A stretch of DNA of 64,000 nucleotides, taken from Lineus longissimus. Lineage: Eukaryota > Nemertea > Pilidiophora > Heteronemertea > Lineidae. Made by a program: the position numbers and the translations under genes. Shown here piece after piece: positions 1 to 10,704 of the stretch; position 1 is the first letter of the stretch, and the number at the start of each line of letters is the position of its first letter. The notes below the pieces were generated by a model. The model searched no databases and had not been told where the DNA came from. It saw nothing but the letters and a program-made list of their open reading frames with translations. The stretch lies in the NCBI RefSeq assembly GCF_910592395.1, contig NC_088318.1, forward strand, positions 12,710,349 through 12,774,348. Direction: 5' to 3'.

Positions 1-50
1 GTAACATGATGTGTTTGTTCTCCATTCACCTGTGAGCGTTTTGTTTTCAG

Positions 51-2622
51 AGGCACGAATGGTCGAGATGACATCTATGGGCATCGGCAACAAGCCGTGT
101 CTAGACCTGAAGCCAAACGAGGACAGCATCAGCGACAGGTCGATCAACGTTAGTAATATATCAAACAAAGGTAGGTAAAGTTAGTAAATTTTGTTAATCA
201 CAGTGTCATCCCTAACGAAAGGTTTGGCAAATGGGCCACTCTTTACTTCCAAACTCCTTTCTCTAATGCCACGCGCCTGGCGTGAAAGAAGTTTGTACCC
301 TATATGTAAATAGCTGGCGGCTAACCAACCAGCCGCATGGCAAAGAGGTCACCAGTGGGCCTCAAATCTTCAACCTTCCATTCACAAGGCAGACGCCTTA
401 ACCACCAGGCCACCGGCCCGGGATAGATTTTCATCTTTCTGCGATATTGCTTAATGATTTACTGTTGACCAATGTAGCATATTTGGCTTTCAATTTCAAT
501 CTGAAGATTTTCTGTTTCACCTGGTCTTCTTGTAACCTGAAGAACTTTCGTAATTTTTGTCACTTCATTTTTGCTAGGTCGGGCCAGAAACTCGATCTCC
601 GGGGTGATGGTTGACAACACCAAGGGCGGCCAGAAGCGACCTCATTCCATAATCTCTGTCAGCAGTAGCTCATCGTCAAACAGCAGCGGCCATTCTAGTA
701 TGCAGTCGGCGGGGGCTGGCGGACATCCAGGCGGCGCTAGTAACCACCCAATCTATTCACAGTTAGGAATGTACAATCTTGGCTTTGATTCAACGCAACG
801 ACCACCGACGCAACGATCCCATACTTTATCATCTAATGGTGAGTGAAATGTTAGGTTGATGTGTACATTCTACTGCCTTTAGACTGTTTAACTGCACTGT
901 GCGTTCTAAAAAGCAGAAGTTCTAAGTAAAAGCATTGATGTTTTCTGCCAAGCTTTTTTCTACACTGTAGGGGGCTATAATAATTGTACCACTTCGCCAC
1001 ACAGCAAACTTTCCCATGTTTGGGAAAAGTTTTATGATTTGGACCTGGCTCATTGACTGATCATATCTCTATTGCAGAAAGTGGTATTGATCCTGACATG
1101 TCGATTGACGAGGACATCTTGGACCAGTATCGACGAGGCAGCATCGTGTCCCAGGGTGAAGGGAATTTCTCGGTGCAGTCCATGTCCATGTCATCGCCAG
1201 AGAGTCCCTGCATGGTGCTACAGTCAATGCCAGCCAGTATGTCGACAGATGTAAGTATTGATCATTGTCCCTGCCCTAGAGTGCTTGTCCCTGCCCTATA
1301 TAGAGTTCTTGTCCCTGCCCTACAGTGCCCCGGAAAGGAGTGCTGTAACTTGCCGCAACCTGAGATAAATATCGAACGCAGCAAAATGCGATAGATATCC
1401 AACCCAGCAATTCGAGGAGTGAAACCGCAAAAAATGTTCTCCATTTCGTGACACCTCCATCTTGAAATCAAAAGAAACACTTTAGTTCAACATGAGTACC
1501 GTTGGCCTCTTCCCATATTCTCACCACCAATTTTGCCGTCCCTTGCAGGAGGACCAGGTCAGATCTTGCTCAGACTGGTACAGGAGGTCTGTTTGGTTTC
1601 TCTTCAGTTCCTTTTCCTCAATTTCACCTTATTACACTCGTAATCCTTACGCTTAGCTTTATATCATCAGACTCACTATTTTTCGATAGTTTGTTGCAAA
1701 AGTGTAATTTTTGCTTGGCTGGAGATAATCAGGTCACACATTGTCTTGAAGAGCCGCGATGGTGTAGTGGCTCGGGTCTCTGATGAGTGGGCACGAGGTC
1801 CAGCTGGTTGATCAACACTGTCGGCATGCGACCTTAGGCAGGGCTCTTTGCTATTTGATCAAGCAGCTCATCTGAGTTCCACTGAAAGGCTCCAGCTTAT
1901 ACTGATGAATAAACATAAAGTGCTTTGAGAATGTTGTACATTATAAAGCGCTCTGTAAGAAGTTAAATTTATTTATTCATTTACATTTATTTTTGAATAC
2001 TAGTCTGGATGAATAACAGAGAAATTTGCCATTTTCTTCTTTCTTTCTCAGTAGTGCTTCATTTGTTAGGGTGATTCATGGTGTAAGCTTAGACGACCAG
2101 AAAACATGGCGATATTTATGTCTGAGCCCTGCAATACCTATCGCTGCAGTGAGCGATAAAAAGATTGCTTGTCTGCAGTCACGCAATTCATTTTTGTTCC
2201 AGGTTACAGCAATGAATGATGCTTGCTGTGACCCCTCGCTGACGAGCTTCTTTGGCAGATCAAATCAATGTCTTTGAGGATTTCTTGTTTTCTCATCTCC
2301 TTTATTACCAGTACCTCGTTTGAAAAATGTTAAATTTGAATTTCTTTGATGTCATTTCAGGTCTAGCAGATCCGTGTCGATTGATTCTGCCCCCTTTAAG
2401 CTGTGGCCCTTCACGCGTCGCGTCAGTGAGGATGAGTCTGGCGATGACCTACTGAATAAACTGTTTCCATTTATGAGACATTCTAACGAAGATGATCAAC
2501 GAAGTATGGAAGAGGAACAGACAAACACTGCCAATAATCCGTTCTGCGTTTGGAGGCAGAAAATTATGGAATTTCTCTCGGATGATGACATGGAAAAACC
2601 TGAGGAAAATAAACCAATATGA
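51..2622 (+). CDS. C-terminal part of an unrecognised Ser-rich protein (5' end outside window)
   Basis: Five exons join in one frame: 51-170, 578-838, 1078-1250, 1549-1586 and 2361-2622, ending at TGA 2620-2622. All have AG acceptors and GT donors, and phases agree (1, 1, 0, 2). The 38-base fourth exon is the least certain: its donor is weak (GTCTGT), but it is the only piece found that links exon 3 (phase 0) to exon 5 (phase 2). The visible protein is low complexity, with a long serine run, RRGSIVS and RSRSVSID motifs that look like basophilic kinase sites, and an acidic C-terminus (FLSDDDMEKPEENKPI). No catalytic domain or membrane segment is visible. It resembles the cytoplasmic tail of a larger signalling, channel or scaffold protein, but I do not recognise the family. 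Confidence 0.6.
345..421 (-). repeat. tRNA-derived SINE head in intron
   Basis: On the minus strand the sequence reads GGCCTGGTGGTTAAGGCGTC (polymerase III A-box like), followed after about 35 bases by GGTTGAAGATTTGAGGCC (degenerate B-box). It lies in an intron of the first gene. No tRNA cloverleaf can be completed, so this is a SINE and not a tRNA gene. Confidence 0.55.
1750..1992 (+). repeat. tRNA-derived SINE with AT-rich tail
   Basis: The head GCGATGGTGTAGTGGCTCGG matches a polymerase III A-box context. The body is followed by AAAGCGCTCTGTAAG and an ATTTATTTATTC tail, the usual 3' end of many animal SINEs. It sits between exons 4 and 5 of the first gene. Confidence 0.6.
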
Positions 2623-2997
2623 TGTCGGCAGGTCCTAAGACAAAGACAAAGACAATGACTTGAAAAGAAAACCAAAGTGCCTGGTGATGCTAAGGCCCTG
2701 GAATTCTGTGAAAAAATCCAGAAATTCATTGAAAACTCATGAAATCTTGACAAAACCTGGAATAGTCCTGGAATTCCTTGAACTATCCTAGTAGAATCCT
2801 GGAAGTCTTATGGACTAAACTGTGCATAAATGTCAGAAGGTTTCAGGCCTGGTTCACCTAGGCTTGTAGGTCAAAAGGCTTCGACGAGAAGATTTTGTAG
2901 AAGCTAAGAAAATAGTGTGCACCTGCATGGAAACAGTTGTAAATTCCTTTTGGGATTTGCTCCCTGATTTTGCTGCATTAAGTTATAGAATCATCAA

Positions 2998-3195
2998 ACG
3001 GTGTTCTCACCAGAGGGTGTCCTCACTGATGAGTGTTGCCACTGATGGGTGTTGCCACCGAAGGGTGTCCTCACCAACTGGTTTTGCTACCAAAGTGTAT
3101 AGTCACCAAAAAGGTGTTGGCACCAAAGGGTGTAGTCACCAAAAAGGTGTTGCCACCAAGGGTGTCATCACCAAAAGGTGTTGTCACCAAATGTA
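2998..3195. repeat. Degenerate ~20-24 bp tandem repeat (CACCAAAGGGTGT type)
   Basis: About nine imperfect copies of a unit containing CACCAAA and GGTGTT occur in succession. The unit is itself near-palindromic (CACC...GGTG), so the array could form stacked small hairpins. It lies shortly after the stop codon of the first gene and may be in its 3' UTR. Confidence 0.6.
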
Positions 3196-6100
3196 TATTA
3201 ATCTGATTAGGACATGTTCCTAAGATGCAGAAAAGTTTGATGGATTCGTACGGGCTTTGATTATAAGGCTTTAATTTAATGCCAGCATCATATATTTTTG
3301 AGTTTCAGTGTTTGAATTGGCTTGCAGTCTCATCCAAGATGGCTTCTTCCCGGTAAATCTGGGAACATTGAGGCATTCAAAAACTGTCCCTAAGTTGTAA
3401 AAGGGCATTTTGTCTCCAGTTAAAAGTACAAAATCACAAAGTGTTGGGTCATAGTTCCTTTATTCCTTGAAATAGAGTGTCTCTCAAAGAGATTGTTGGT
3501 ATGACCAATCAGAAAGAAGCGACAATTCCTTTCTGAGAAAAAAGATTATAGATTTATTTTGATTGACAGCAGTTGTATGTGTCATGAGTAAACAAAACTA
3601 GATCTTGAGTTGAGGCTGGACATTCAGTGTCAAGGCCAGAGGTCATTGTTACTTGGTGACCTCTATCAACCTCGATTTGAGACAGAGTGATAAAAACAAA
3701 TAGAATTACCATTATCTGAGTTGGTGGCTTGAGAGAGTGACCAAATGTTGTCGTTTATTTTTTCCTGTACAAAGTGCCCCAGAATATATTCGGCCTAAGA
3801 GAAGATATACTGGTCTGTTTACCATTCATTTCTAGGCAGTAATGCCGGTTCTGTTCTGACACTTCAATTTTCTAAGCTTGAACGTTTGATTTTGTATTGA
3901 GCTGAAAGTAGCTCAAAGTTTTTCAATGAAATTACCCTACCAACCAGAGATTGGAGGAACGTTTCTGACTGCTACCCTTCTTTTAGGCTGACCTCAATTC
4001 CAATTAAGGCTTTGGTATGCTTGGCCTGGATATTGCCTTTGGTGATCTACCGGCCTCTTTTAGATCCTACCAAGTGATGACTACAGGTAGCTTTCTAAGA
4101 TATAGCACCAAAATACACAGCATGTGCTATGCGACTCTCTGCCTGTCAGGCCCTGGTAGAAAATGATAGGTTTACATCCAGCTTTTCTAGTGGTAGCCCC
4201 AGTCCTGGTTTAAGCATTGCCTTGGCACAACTGGAACAAGGGATAATAATCTGGGACACTTTCTATTGATATCATATATTCCTTTTTATTGTCATTTTTG
4301 ATTTTGTTTGAAATCTTTGTCCTCTTTGATTGAGATGCTTTGGTGTGCCTGTGACTGCTCCAAAAATGTCCCGAAATCTCAAGGTCTCTTGGAAATGTTT
4401 TTTGGCAATTCTGACATTGTTTTCTTTCCGTTGATAGCTCGGCATACTCCTGGCATCTTAATCAAAGACAATTAGAAGAAACCTTCAAAAGCCTGCCCGA
4501 ATAAACCTTATCATTTTTTTGAGGAGCCCTGTATACATTGAAGAAATTGGGGTCGTCTCAATTTTCTTCAAATAGTTCGGCTCAGTTGCAAGTGTACTAT
4601 TATTTTTCCCCGTTTGTTTCAAGTTTTCTTAAGCGAAATGATGTTTTACTGTAAATGTCGACAATATATGCTTGTTGAAGGTTTCTTCCAAATATGAGAT
4701 TGACTACAAATTGTATTGCCTAGATTTTAATCAGCATGTGAACTGCCAATGAACCCAATTCTATTTTTGACAAGGCCCCAACTTAAATCTAAATATAAAA
4801 TGGGGGAATGGGTATTGGCAGTCTAAATTTTGATAGTTTGCCATCAATATCAGTTATCCAAACGTCACAATGATTTTTTTGACGAAACAATCGGCAGTCA
4901 TGACAAATTCTGTAAATTGTTGTGTTGCATAATAATTTCTTTAAAAAAAAACCTCAGGTTGCTTCTGTTTCGTTAGTTATTATGAAAATTGGTGTTTTTT
5001 AAAAAATTCCAGAACAGGGATGCTTTATTGTATTTCATCTAGCAAAATCATGGCTACGTTTTAATTTTTTTCTCTAATTATTTTATTCGATTATAACTTG
5101 TTGGAATCGTAATTGACTGAAGTTTCAATCATGTTTAATGCATCGTTCAAATTGTAATTTTTTTTTTCTGGATCAGCACTTTTAGTGGTAAGAGTTCCGT
5201 TGTGAAGAAGCAAAATGGCCGACATATGGGGTCAGCACGTGTTGATATTTACGTGACTGTGCAGCGTGACTTCCAACAGAAGCTGACCCTTCTCCATCTT
5301 CGTTAAGAATTTTTAAGATGCACGCTAGACAGTCGGTCCATTTCTGGAAACGAAGTCGGCTGTCTCAGAGAGATTGAGCTGAGCTTATCAGTTGGCAATT
5401 TTATTTCTCGGAAGAGAATTTCACCACTAGGGACACTAATCAAGAAAGAGGCATAAAACTATTGGCTTGAAGGCAAAATTTGTTTGGTTTATTAGGACAA
5501 GGCGTTCATTGTCGTGATTGTTTGGATAATTGTGCAGTGATGTTCTGGTAAATGTATTGTGTTTGTTCAAAGTTTAAAATTTGTTACAATAATTACAAGA
5601 AGACAGAAACCAAAAAGTGCCGAGTACCGTTTGTGACAAAGTTTGGTGTCTGAAACGAGTGCCGGTACCCAAAATTGGAAAATCCTGACAGAATTATGAA
5701 GTTTCTACGCAAGTGGGTTATCGGTCCAGTTGAGACAGAATTTGGTCCAACATGTTTTTAAAATATGTACGTATATTCACTGTTTCAAAAACTGACCAAC
5801 ACACAATCATGTGTGAGGTGTGATCACTTTTGACAAAAGGTTATCACTCCTCGGCGTAATTTGCATATGATTTACATAATTGGTAAATTTGCATAATTGA
5901 TTGTGTATTTGCATGTTGATGTGATCGAGCTTACAGCGTAACCGTTTGAAGAATTCCGATTTTTGTTGTGTAGTTTTTCGCGGGGAACGTTGCCGCTCTG
6001 TGTTGATCAAACCTGGGACCCGTCAGTCAAGTCTTCGAAGTCTTCCTGTTTTCAATATCGCAACCTTGGAACCAATAGTCTAATTTTAAATTCATTAAAA

Positions 6101-6454
6101 CATAGGTGGTTGTAACTGTGTTGATAAAACTTAACACTGTTTCTCAATTATTTCTGACATTTCCACCAAATTTACGTTCCTTAATGTTCTCTTCTTTATT
6201 TCTTACACCTTCATGGCGTACCCTTGTTTGGAATCAAATTCCAATTTGAAATAAATTAGTCTACATTTGCTCGATGAGATATGAAGACAGGAGTTGTAAA
6301 TACTAAAGAATAAATAATGATGAGAATTGTTCACAGAAATTACTCGCATTATTTACTCTTTTTGTAAATAATCATAACGTGGATGTATCACCATTTTGAT
6401 ACATGCTTGTCAAGTGTAAATGGCTCAGTAAATAACCTAGGAGAGAATGGTCTG
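3196..6454. other. Gene-poor stretch, nothing coding seen
   Basis: This is AT-rich sequence with only short chance ORFs. I saw no convincing splice-consistent exon, RNA gene or clear repeat. Part may be 3' UTR of the first gene. Confidence 0.4.
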
Positions 6455-6675
6455 TTGACGTCGTCACAAAAGAGACGATATTGTGGACGTCAAATTTGCA
6501 TTATTGAAACATGTGGCCTATTTTCTCGTCCGTGCAACAGTTGCAGTGGCAGAAAGTGATGTGTGGTGACGTCAACCAAGGCGTTATCAAAGTACGCCCT
6601 TAGTAAGTGACGTAAGCATAGTCAAGGTCATGAAACGACGTCAAAACTGGATGCCAATGACGTCGCTGGACGTCC
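6455..6675. promoter_or_regulatory. Cluster of CRE/ATF-like ACGTC motifs
   Basis: At least seven GACGTC, TGACGT or ACGTCA cores occur in about 220 bases. They include a full palindromic TGACGTCA at 6567-6574 and near-matches around 6455, 6486, 6608, 6636, 6658 and 6668. CREB/ATF family factors bind such sites. No gene start is adjacent, so it would act as a distal element or be a repeat whose unit carries the motif. Function is inferred from motif density only. Confidence 0.4.
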
Positions 6676-8269
6676 TTCGTATGTCACTCTATGTAAATTT
6701 TGTACTTGTGCATTACTTTCAAAAGATCGCTGTATATCATTGGTGGTCGTTTGTTATGTGCTATGTTTGAGTTGCCGAAAAAGACGAGCAGAAATAGTTT
6801 GTATTTTGTATGTGAGAGGTCGTTGTTGTTTTGTACACGAAAACTAAATGCGAGTGCAAAATATGCCATGCACACTGAGAAGTGTTCAGCCTTGTTAATT
6901 TCATTAAGGCGAGTTACCAATATGCGATTAAAAAATGCATCACTGCTGTTGTCTGTGGTCATGTAGTGACCAACTGAATTATACAGGAGTAGTTGTTGCC
7001 ATCAGATCTGATTAAACCCACATTGTATAATAAGACCATATGGCACCATCTTCACGCACAAGGCTCAGAGATTGCTTCCTCTTTTGATCTGTGTCTGTTG
7101 TGGGTTATTGGACTTTTTGGGGTTGTGCCAGGTGCAGATGTTCACCATCAACAGTTGCATTTCTCCTGGGTTGTAGGTCAGCTTCATCTGTTGTACATGG
7201 TCGCAGCATAACAAGTGGAGAGTTTGGCTCCGAAAGGCAAAAAAATCCATCTTTGCCCAGAAATGTAATAAGATCACATAGGCTAAAGGCTTGGGAAGTT
7301 ACATTTGGATTCAAATTGATTGCCTGAACATTTCATTATTAGCACAACACCATCGGGGAAAAATCGGAAATGGTGATTTGGTGCCAACTTTGTACGAATA
7401 GCACCTCTCGTTCAACGTTTGCGTTTTGGCGACTAACTCTGCACAAATGACACCTCTCATTCAGCATCTGCGTTTATTTCAATGCTGTAGATAAATATGG
7501 TATGGGCATTTATCATAATCCGGCATTCATTATTGTAAATTCAACTACTTAACATGCCATTTCATTATGTACAGTTCTTGTATGGTAAATTTAATAAGTT
7601 GAGCACTTTCATCATATATTGAATTACTGTTGCTTAGCACTCTTTACAGAACAATTTCAAACTGTTTGTACTGTCAACATTGATATAAGTGGCTGACACA
7701 GGAAGGCTCGATTTAAATGGTCAGGCGGAGGAGGCACTGGGTAAATAGGTCCAGCAAGTGTTTTAATTTGAGGGTAGACTTGACTTATAAAACCGCTGTG
7801 ACAAGGACCTGAAATAAAACCCGGCTTCCCTTGGCAGCCACTGTTCCAATGTCTGCAGTATTTGCACAATTTATAATTGGAAGGTGAACTCTTGAATTCT
7901 ACAATTTTTCTTTGAAATATGGACAGGAGACCAAAATTTGGGTCTACTTGAAATAAGGTCACTTTTCTTTGTTGGACTAGCACCAAGTTGTGTTTTCATG
8001 CAGACGATGCTTTATTGTGTTTCAGTTCTTTCAATGTATGATGAAAAGTGTCTGCTAGGTTTTTACTTGAGTCATGTTACAGAATCATGTAAGTGTATAG
8101 AGTATTTATAAATATCACATTTCAAATAAAAGATGAAAAGTATCGTATACGTTTTTTTGCAATATTTTTTTCGCTACTTCAGAAGCACGCTGTCCCTCTC
8201 TGGTAACCTGGTATCTAGGATAACAATTGGGAAGTGAGATTGGTGTCGTCGCTCTCCCTCAGGAATCTA
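6676..8269. other. Gene-poor stretch, nothing supported
   Basis: Short ORFs on both strands overlap each other and resemble no known family. No exon, RNA gene or defined element could be supported here. Confidence 0.35.
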
Positions 8270-8435
8270 CAATTCACCATGTTAAACTGACAGCATGCAC
8301 TTCACCATGGTGAATTGGGACGGTGAAATATTTTACCATGGTGAGGGTGGTTAATTCACCATGCTGAGCATGGTAAACTCTGAATTCACCATGGTGAACG
8401 CTGAATGGCACATGGTGAGCATGGTAAACTCCCAG
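8270..8435. repeat. Cluster of CACCATGGTGA palindromes
   Basis: The palindrome CACCATGGTGA or close variants (CACCATG, CATGGTGA, ACCATGGTGAG) recurs about eight times in 165 bases. The spacing is irregular, so this is not a simple tandem array. The origin is unknown. Confidence 0.55.
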
Positions 8436-8542
8436 CATTTCTTGACAGACAGTATAGTAGAGACCACCAGCCCAGATGGGGTTAATATCACCATAAAAGT
8501 TAAATTTGCTCTCCCAAACGATGAAAATGTCTACAATACAAA

Positions 8543-8712
8543 ATGTTCCCGCAGTCTGAGCCAAACGGGCTGCAAGGTTGAATAAATAACCTTGTACCCA
8601 GGATCCAAAAATGAAAATTACAGGTGTAGTGTATCAAGAAATTTTAAACTTTTTCCTGGGAACAAGGTTGCCATCAACCTTCTTATCCCGTTTGGCTCTG
8701 ACGGTGGGAATA
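8543..8712. repeat. MITE-like inverted repeat
   Basis: The left arm (8543-8604) contains GAGCCAAACGGG and AACCTTGTACCCAGGA. The right arm (8655-8712) is its reverse complement with a few differences. The spacer is about 50 bases. No transposase is present, so this looks like a non-autonomous foldback element. Confidence 0.6.
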
Positions 8713-9587
8713 CTTTATTTTTGCAAAATTTCTGCCTCATGATGTGGATGTACCTTTTTTCTCTCAAAATTAACCCCCTCTATGTGGACTCGTTACCTAT
8801 CAATTGTACTCTAAAAGTACGTTCCTTTTTCACATCTTTGGAGGAGTGGACCCCCAACATGGCCACGTGGTGGGAAAGGTCTTTCGCGCCAGGACTTGCG
8901 CGTACCGAAAATAACGAATAGCGCGTTTTTATACTATCTAGTAAAGAGCTGAAACGAATTGGAAAAGTATCAGACAGTTCAGAAAAATAACTTAATGATG
9001 AACCAGAAGAAGAACAAACATACTACAATAAAAAGCCGACCATTCCTTTAAGAGTTGCCAGATAATTCATTACAGTGGTTTCGAAAATTGCTTTATTGTC
9101 ATGCGAGAACATGCACAATATTGATTAAAAGCCTCAAAATTAATGCATTTGTTTGTATTTTGGTGTCAAACTTCCAATTCTATGAAAAATGAGGATGACT
9201 CAAATATTCAATGTCTGCTTTGGGATTGCGGTTCGGTTGGGGAGGTGTCCAGTATCAAACTAATAAATGGCTATTTCAAATCGATGATAAGTTTTATGCC
9301 GCTCGCTGTAACTTCATAACCAGAGTTTCAGCACTTTTGGTCACTTTGCTCTACGTGAATTGCGGCATCATTCGAGAATACAAGGGAACTATTCAGAACT
9401 TCGAAATACAGTAGCGTTTCTGCGACATTTGACGAAATGAACTCGCGTGGTGGGACAGACCAGGCCGGTCTAAAACGAAAGTAACGGCGCCAGTTACACC
9501 CGCCAGTTTTCGTGGTAATATACCGTCTTGATTCCGTTTGTGAAAATGTCTAAAAGATGTATGAGGATAGAAGAAAGTTAAAGGGCC

Positions 9588-9651
9588 ATGAAGATCTGGA
9601 TGTTCTTCGTATTTTTGTCGTATGCGTACATTTCAGTGATTGAAAGTGCGG
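9588..9651 (+). CDS. Possible alternative first exon (signal peptide) for the Link gene
   Basis: ATG at 9588 opens a 21-codon hydrophobic leader (MKIWMFFVFLSYAYISVIES) and stops at a strong donor G|GTAGGT in phase 1. Every Link exon downstream begins in phase 1, so this leader could splice in frame to any module. The 12 bases AGGATAGAAGAA at 9564-9575 recur upstream of the other candidate start (10684-10695). It could be an alternative promoter and first exon, or the remnant of a duplicated first exon. Confidence 0.4.
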
Positions 9652-10629
9652 GTAGGTAAATTTAATGTTATCAGTGTTTTTTCTTCATATTTCCAAACCG
9701 GGACGCGTATTTTAATTTCTTAAGCGAATTTTAATTCCGGGATAGCGTGCACCTTCACCAGACGATATGCATAATGCTAAAATGATATATTCCTGACCAT
9801 ACAGCAAGTGACTTTAGAAGCATCAGGCTTTTTTCCTTGTCTCATGTCGTGAAATATTGAGCGGCGGCGTATATTGAAAACAACTGGTGCCAGGATGATT
9901 ATGCCTATACCATCTCATCAAAGACCATCCTCCGAGAGTACGTATGCCATTTCAATATTATAAGTGTTTTTATCAAGGGCCTCTTATCACGCGTAAGTTG
10001 GAGACATCGTTAGATTAGTTCAGGTAAGATATTTTATAGTCTGCCTTGCTTTGCTTATAACTATATAACGGTACATAAGTTTTTGTGATTTTATCCCCAA
10101 AGTATAAGTAAGAATATTTCAGTCCAATTACATTGCGGGAATGATATGCATGTACAGTGACGTCACCATATGGAAGGTAAACTGGTAGAGGCCAGTTTAC
10201 AATATTATACAATATAAATCAGTGCCTTGAAGAAACTGGGTGGTGTGTAATGTAACGATCAACTCAAGAATCAAACTGAGTAAATAATCGGACCTTACAA
10301 GACCATATGCATAACAAATGCTTATAATAGTTAGAGTGTAGTTTATCTCCTTGTTATTAGAGGTTAGAGCAATATCGCAGGGGTCAACGTGATTTGATTG
10401 GGGAATGGTTGACTGATAACCAGATTGATTCAGAAATAAACTTCTAAGCATTGGTTGACCTTGTTGGAAACAATCGGCCATAAGACGATAACCAAATACG
10501 ACATATTAAAAATGTTTTGGTCTTGCCAGTGATCAAATTACCGCTATGTATCTTTTTATCTGTAAATTGTATTAGAGGTTAGAGGAAGCATGCAGCGGCC
10601 GTGTTTGGGGATGTGATACGTCGTATTTA

Positions 10630-10704
10630 AGGATAGAGAAAGCAGTCACCATGTCTCGGGTTGTTATGTATATATTGCATTAAAGGATAGAAGAAGCAGT
10701 GACC
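10630..10704 (+). promoter_or_regulatory. Candidate proximal promoter/leader of the Link gene with duplicated motif
   Basis: The leader motif AAGGATAGA(A)GAA.GCAGT.ACC directly precedes the ATG at 10705, and a close copy precedes a decoy ATG at 10651 that stops after ten codons. A TATATATT lies at about 10667-10675. The repeated motif before two ATGs looks like a local duplication of the translation start region. Confidence 0.35.

Noticed and set aside
1750-1830. tRNA gene
   Set aside because: Only A- and B-box-like segments are present. Stems do not pair and a SINE body and tail follow. The same holds for 345-421, 41880-41965 and 50220-50305.
10699-10704. Start of the Link protein placed at a GTG at 10699
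   Set aside because: GTG is not a normal animal start codon. ATG at 10705 is in the same frame and begins the signal peptide directly.
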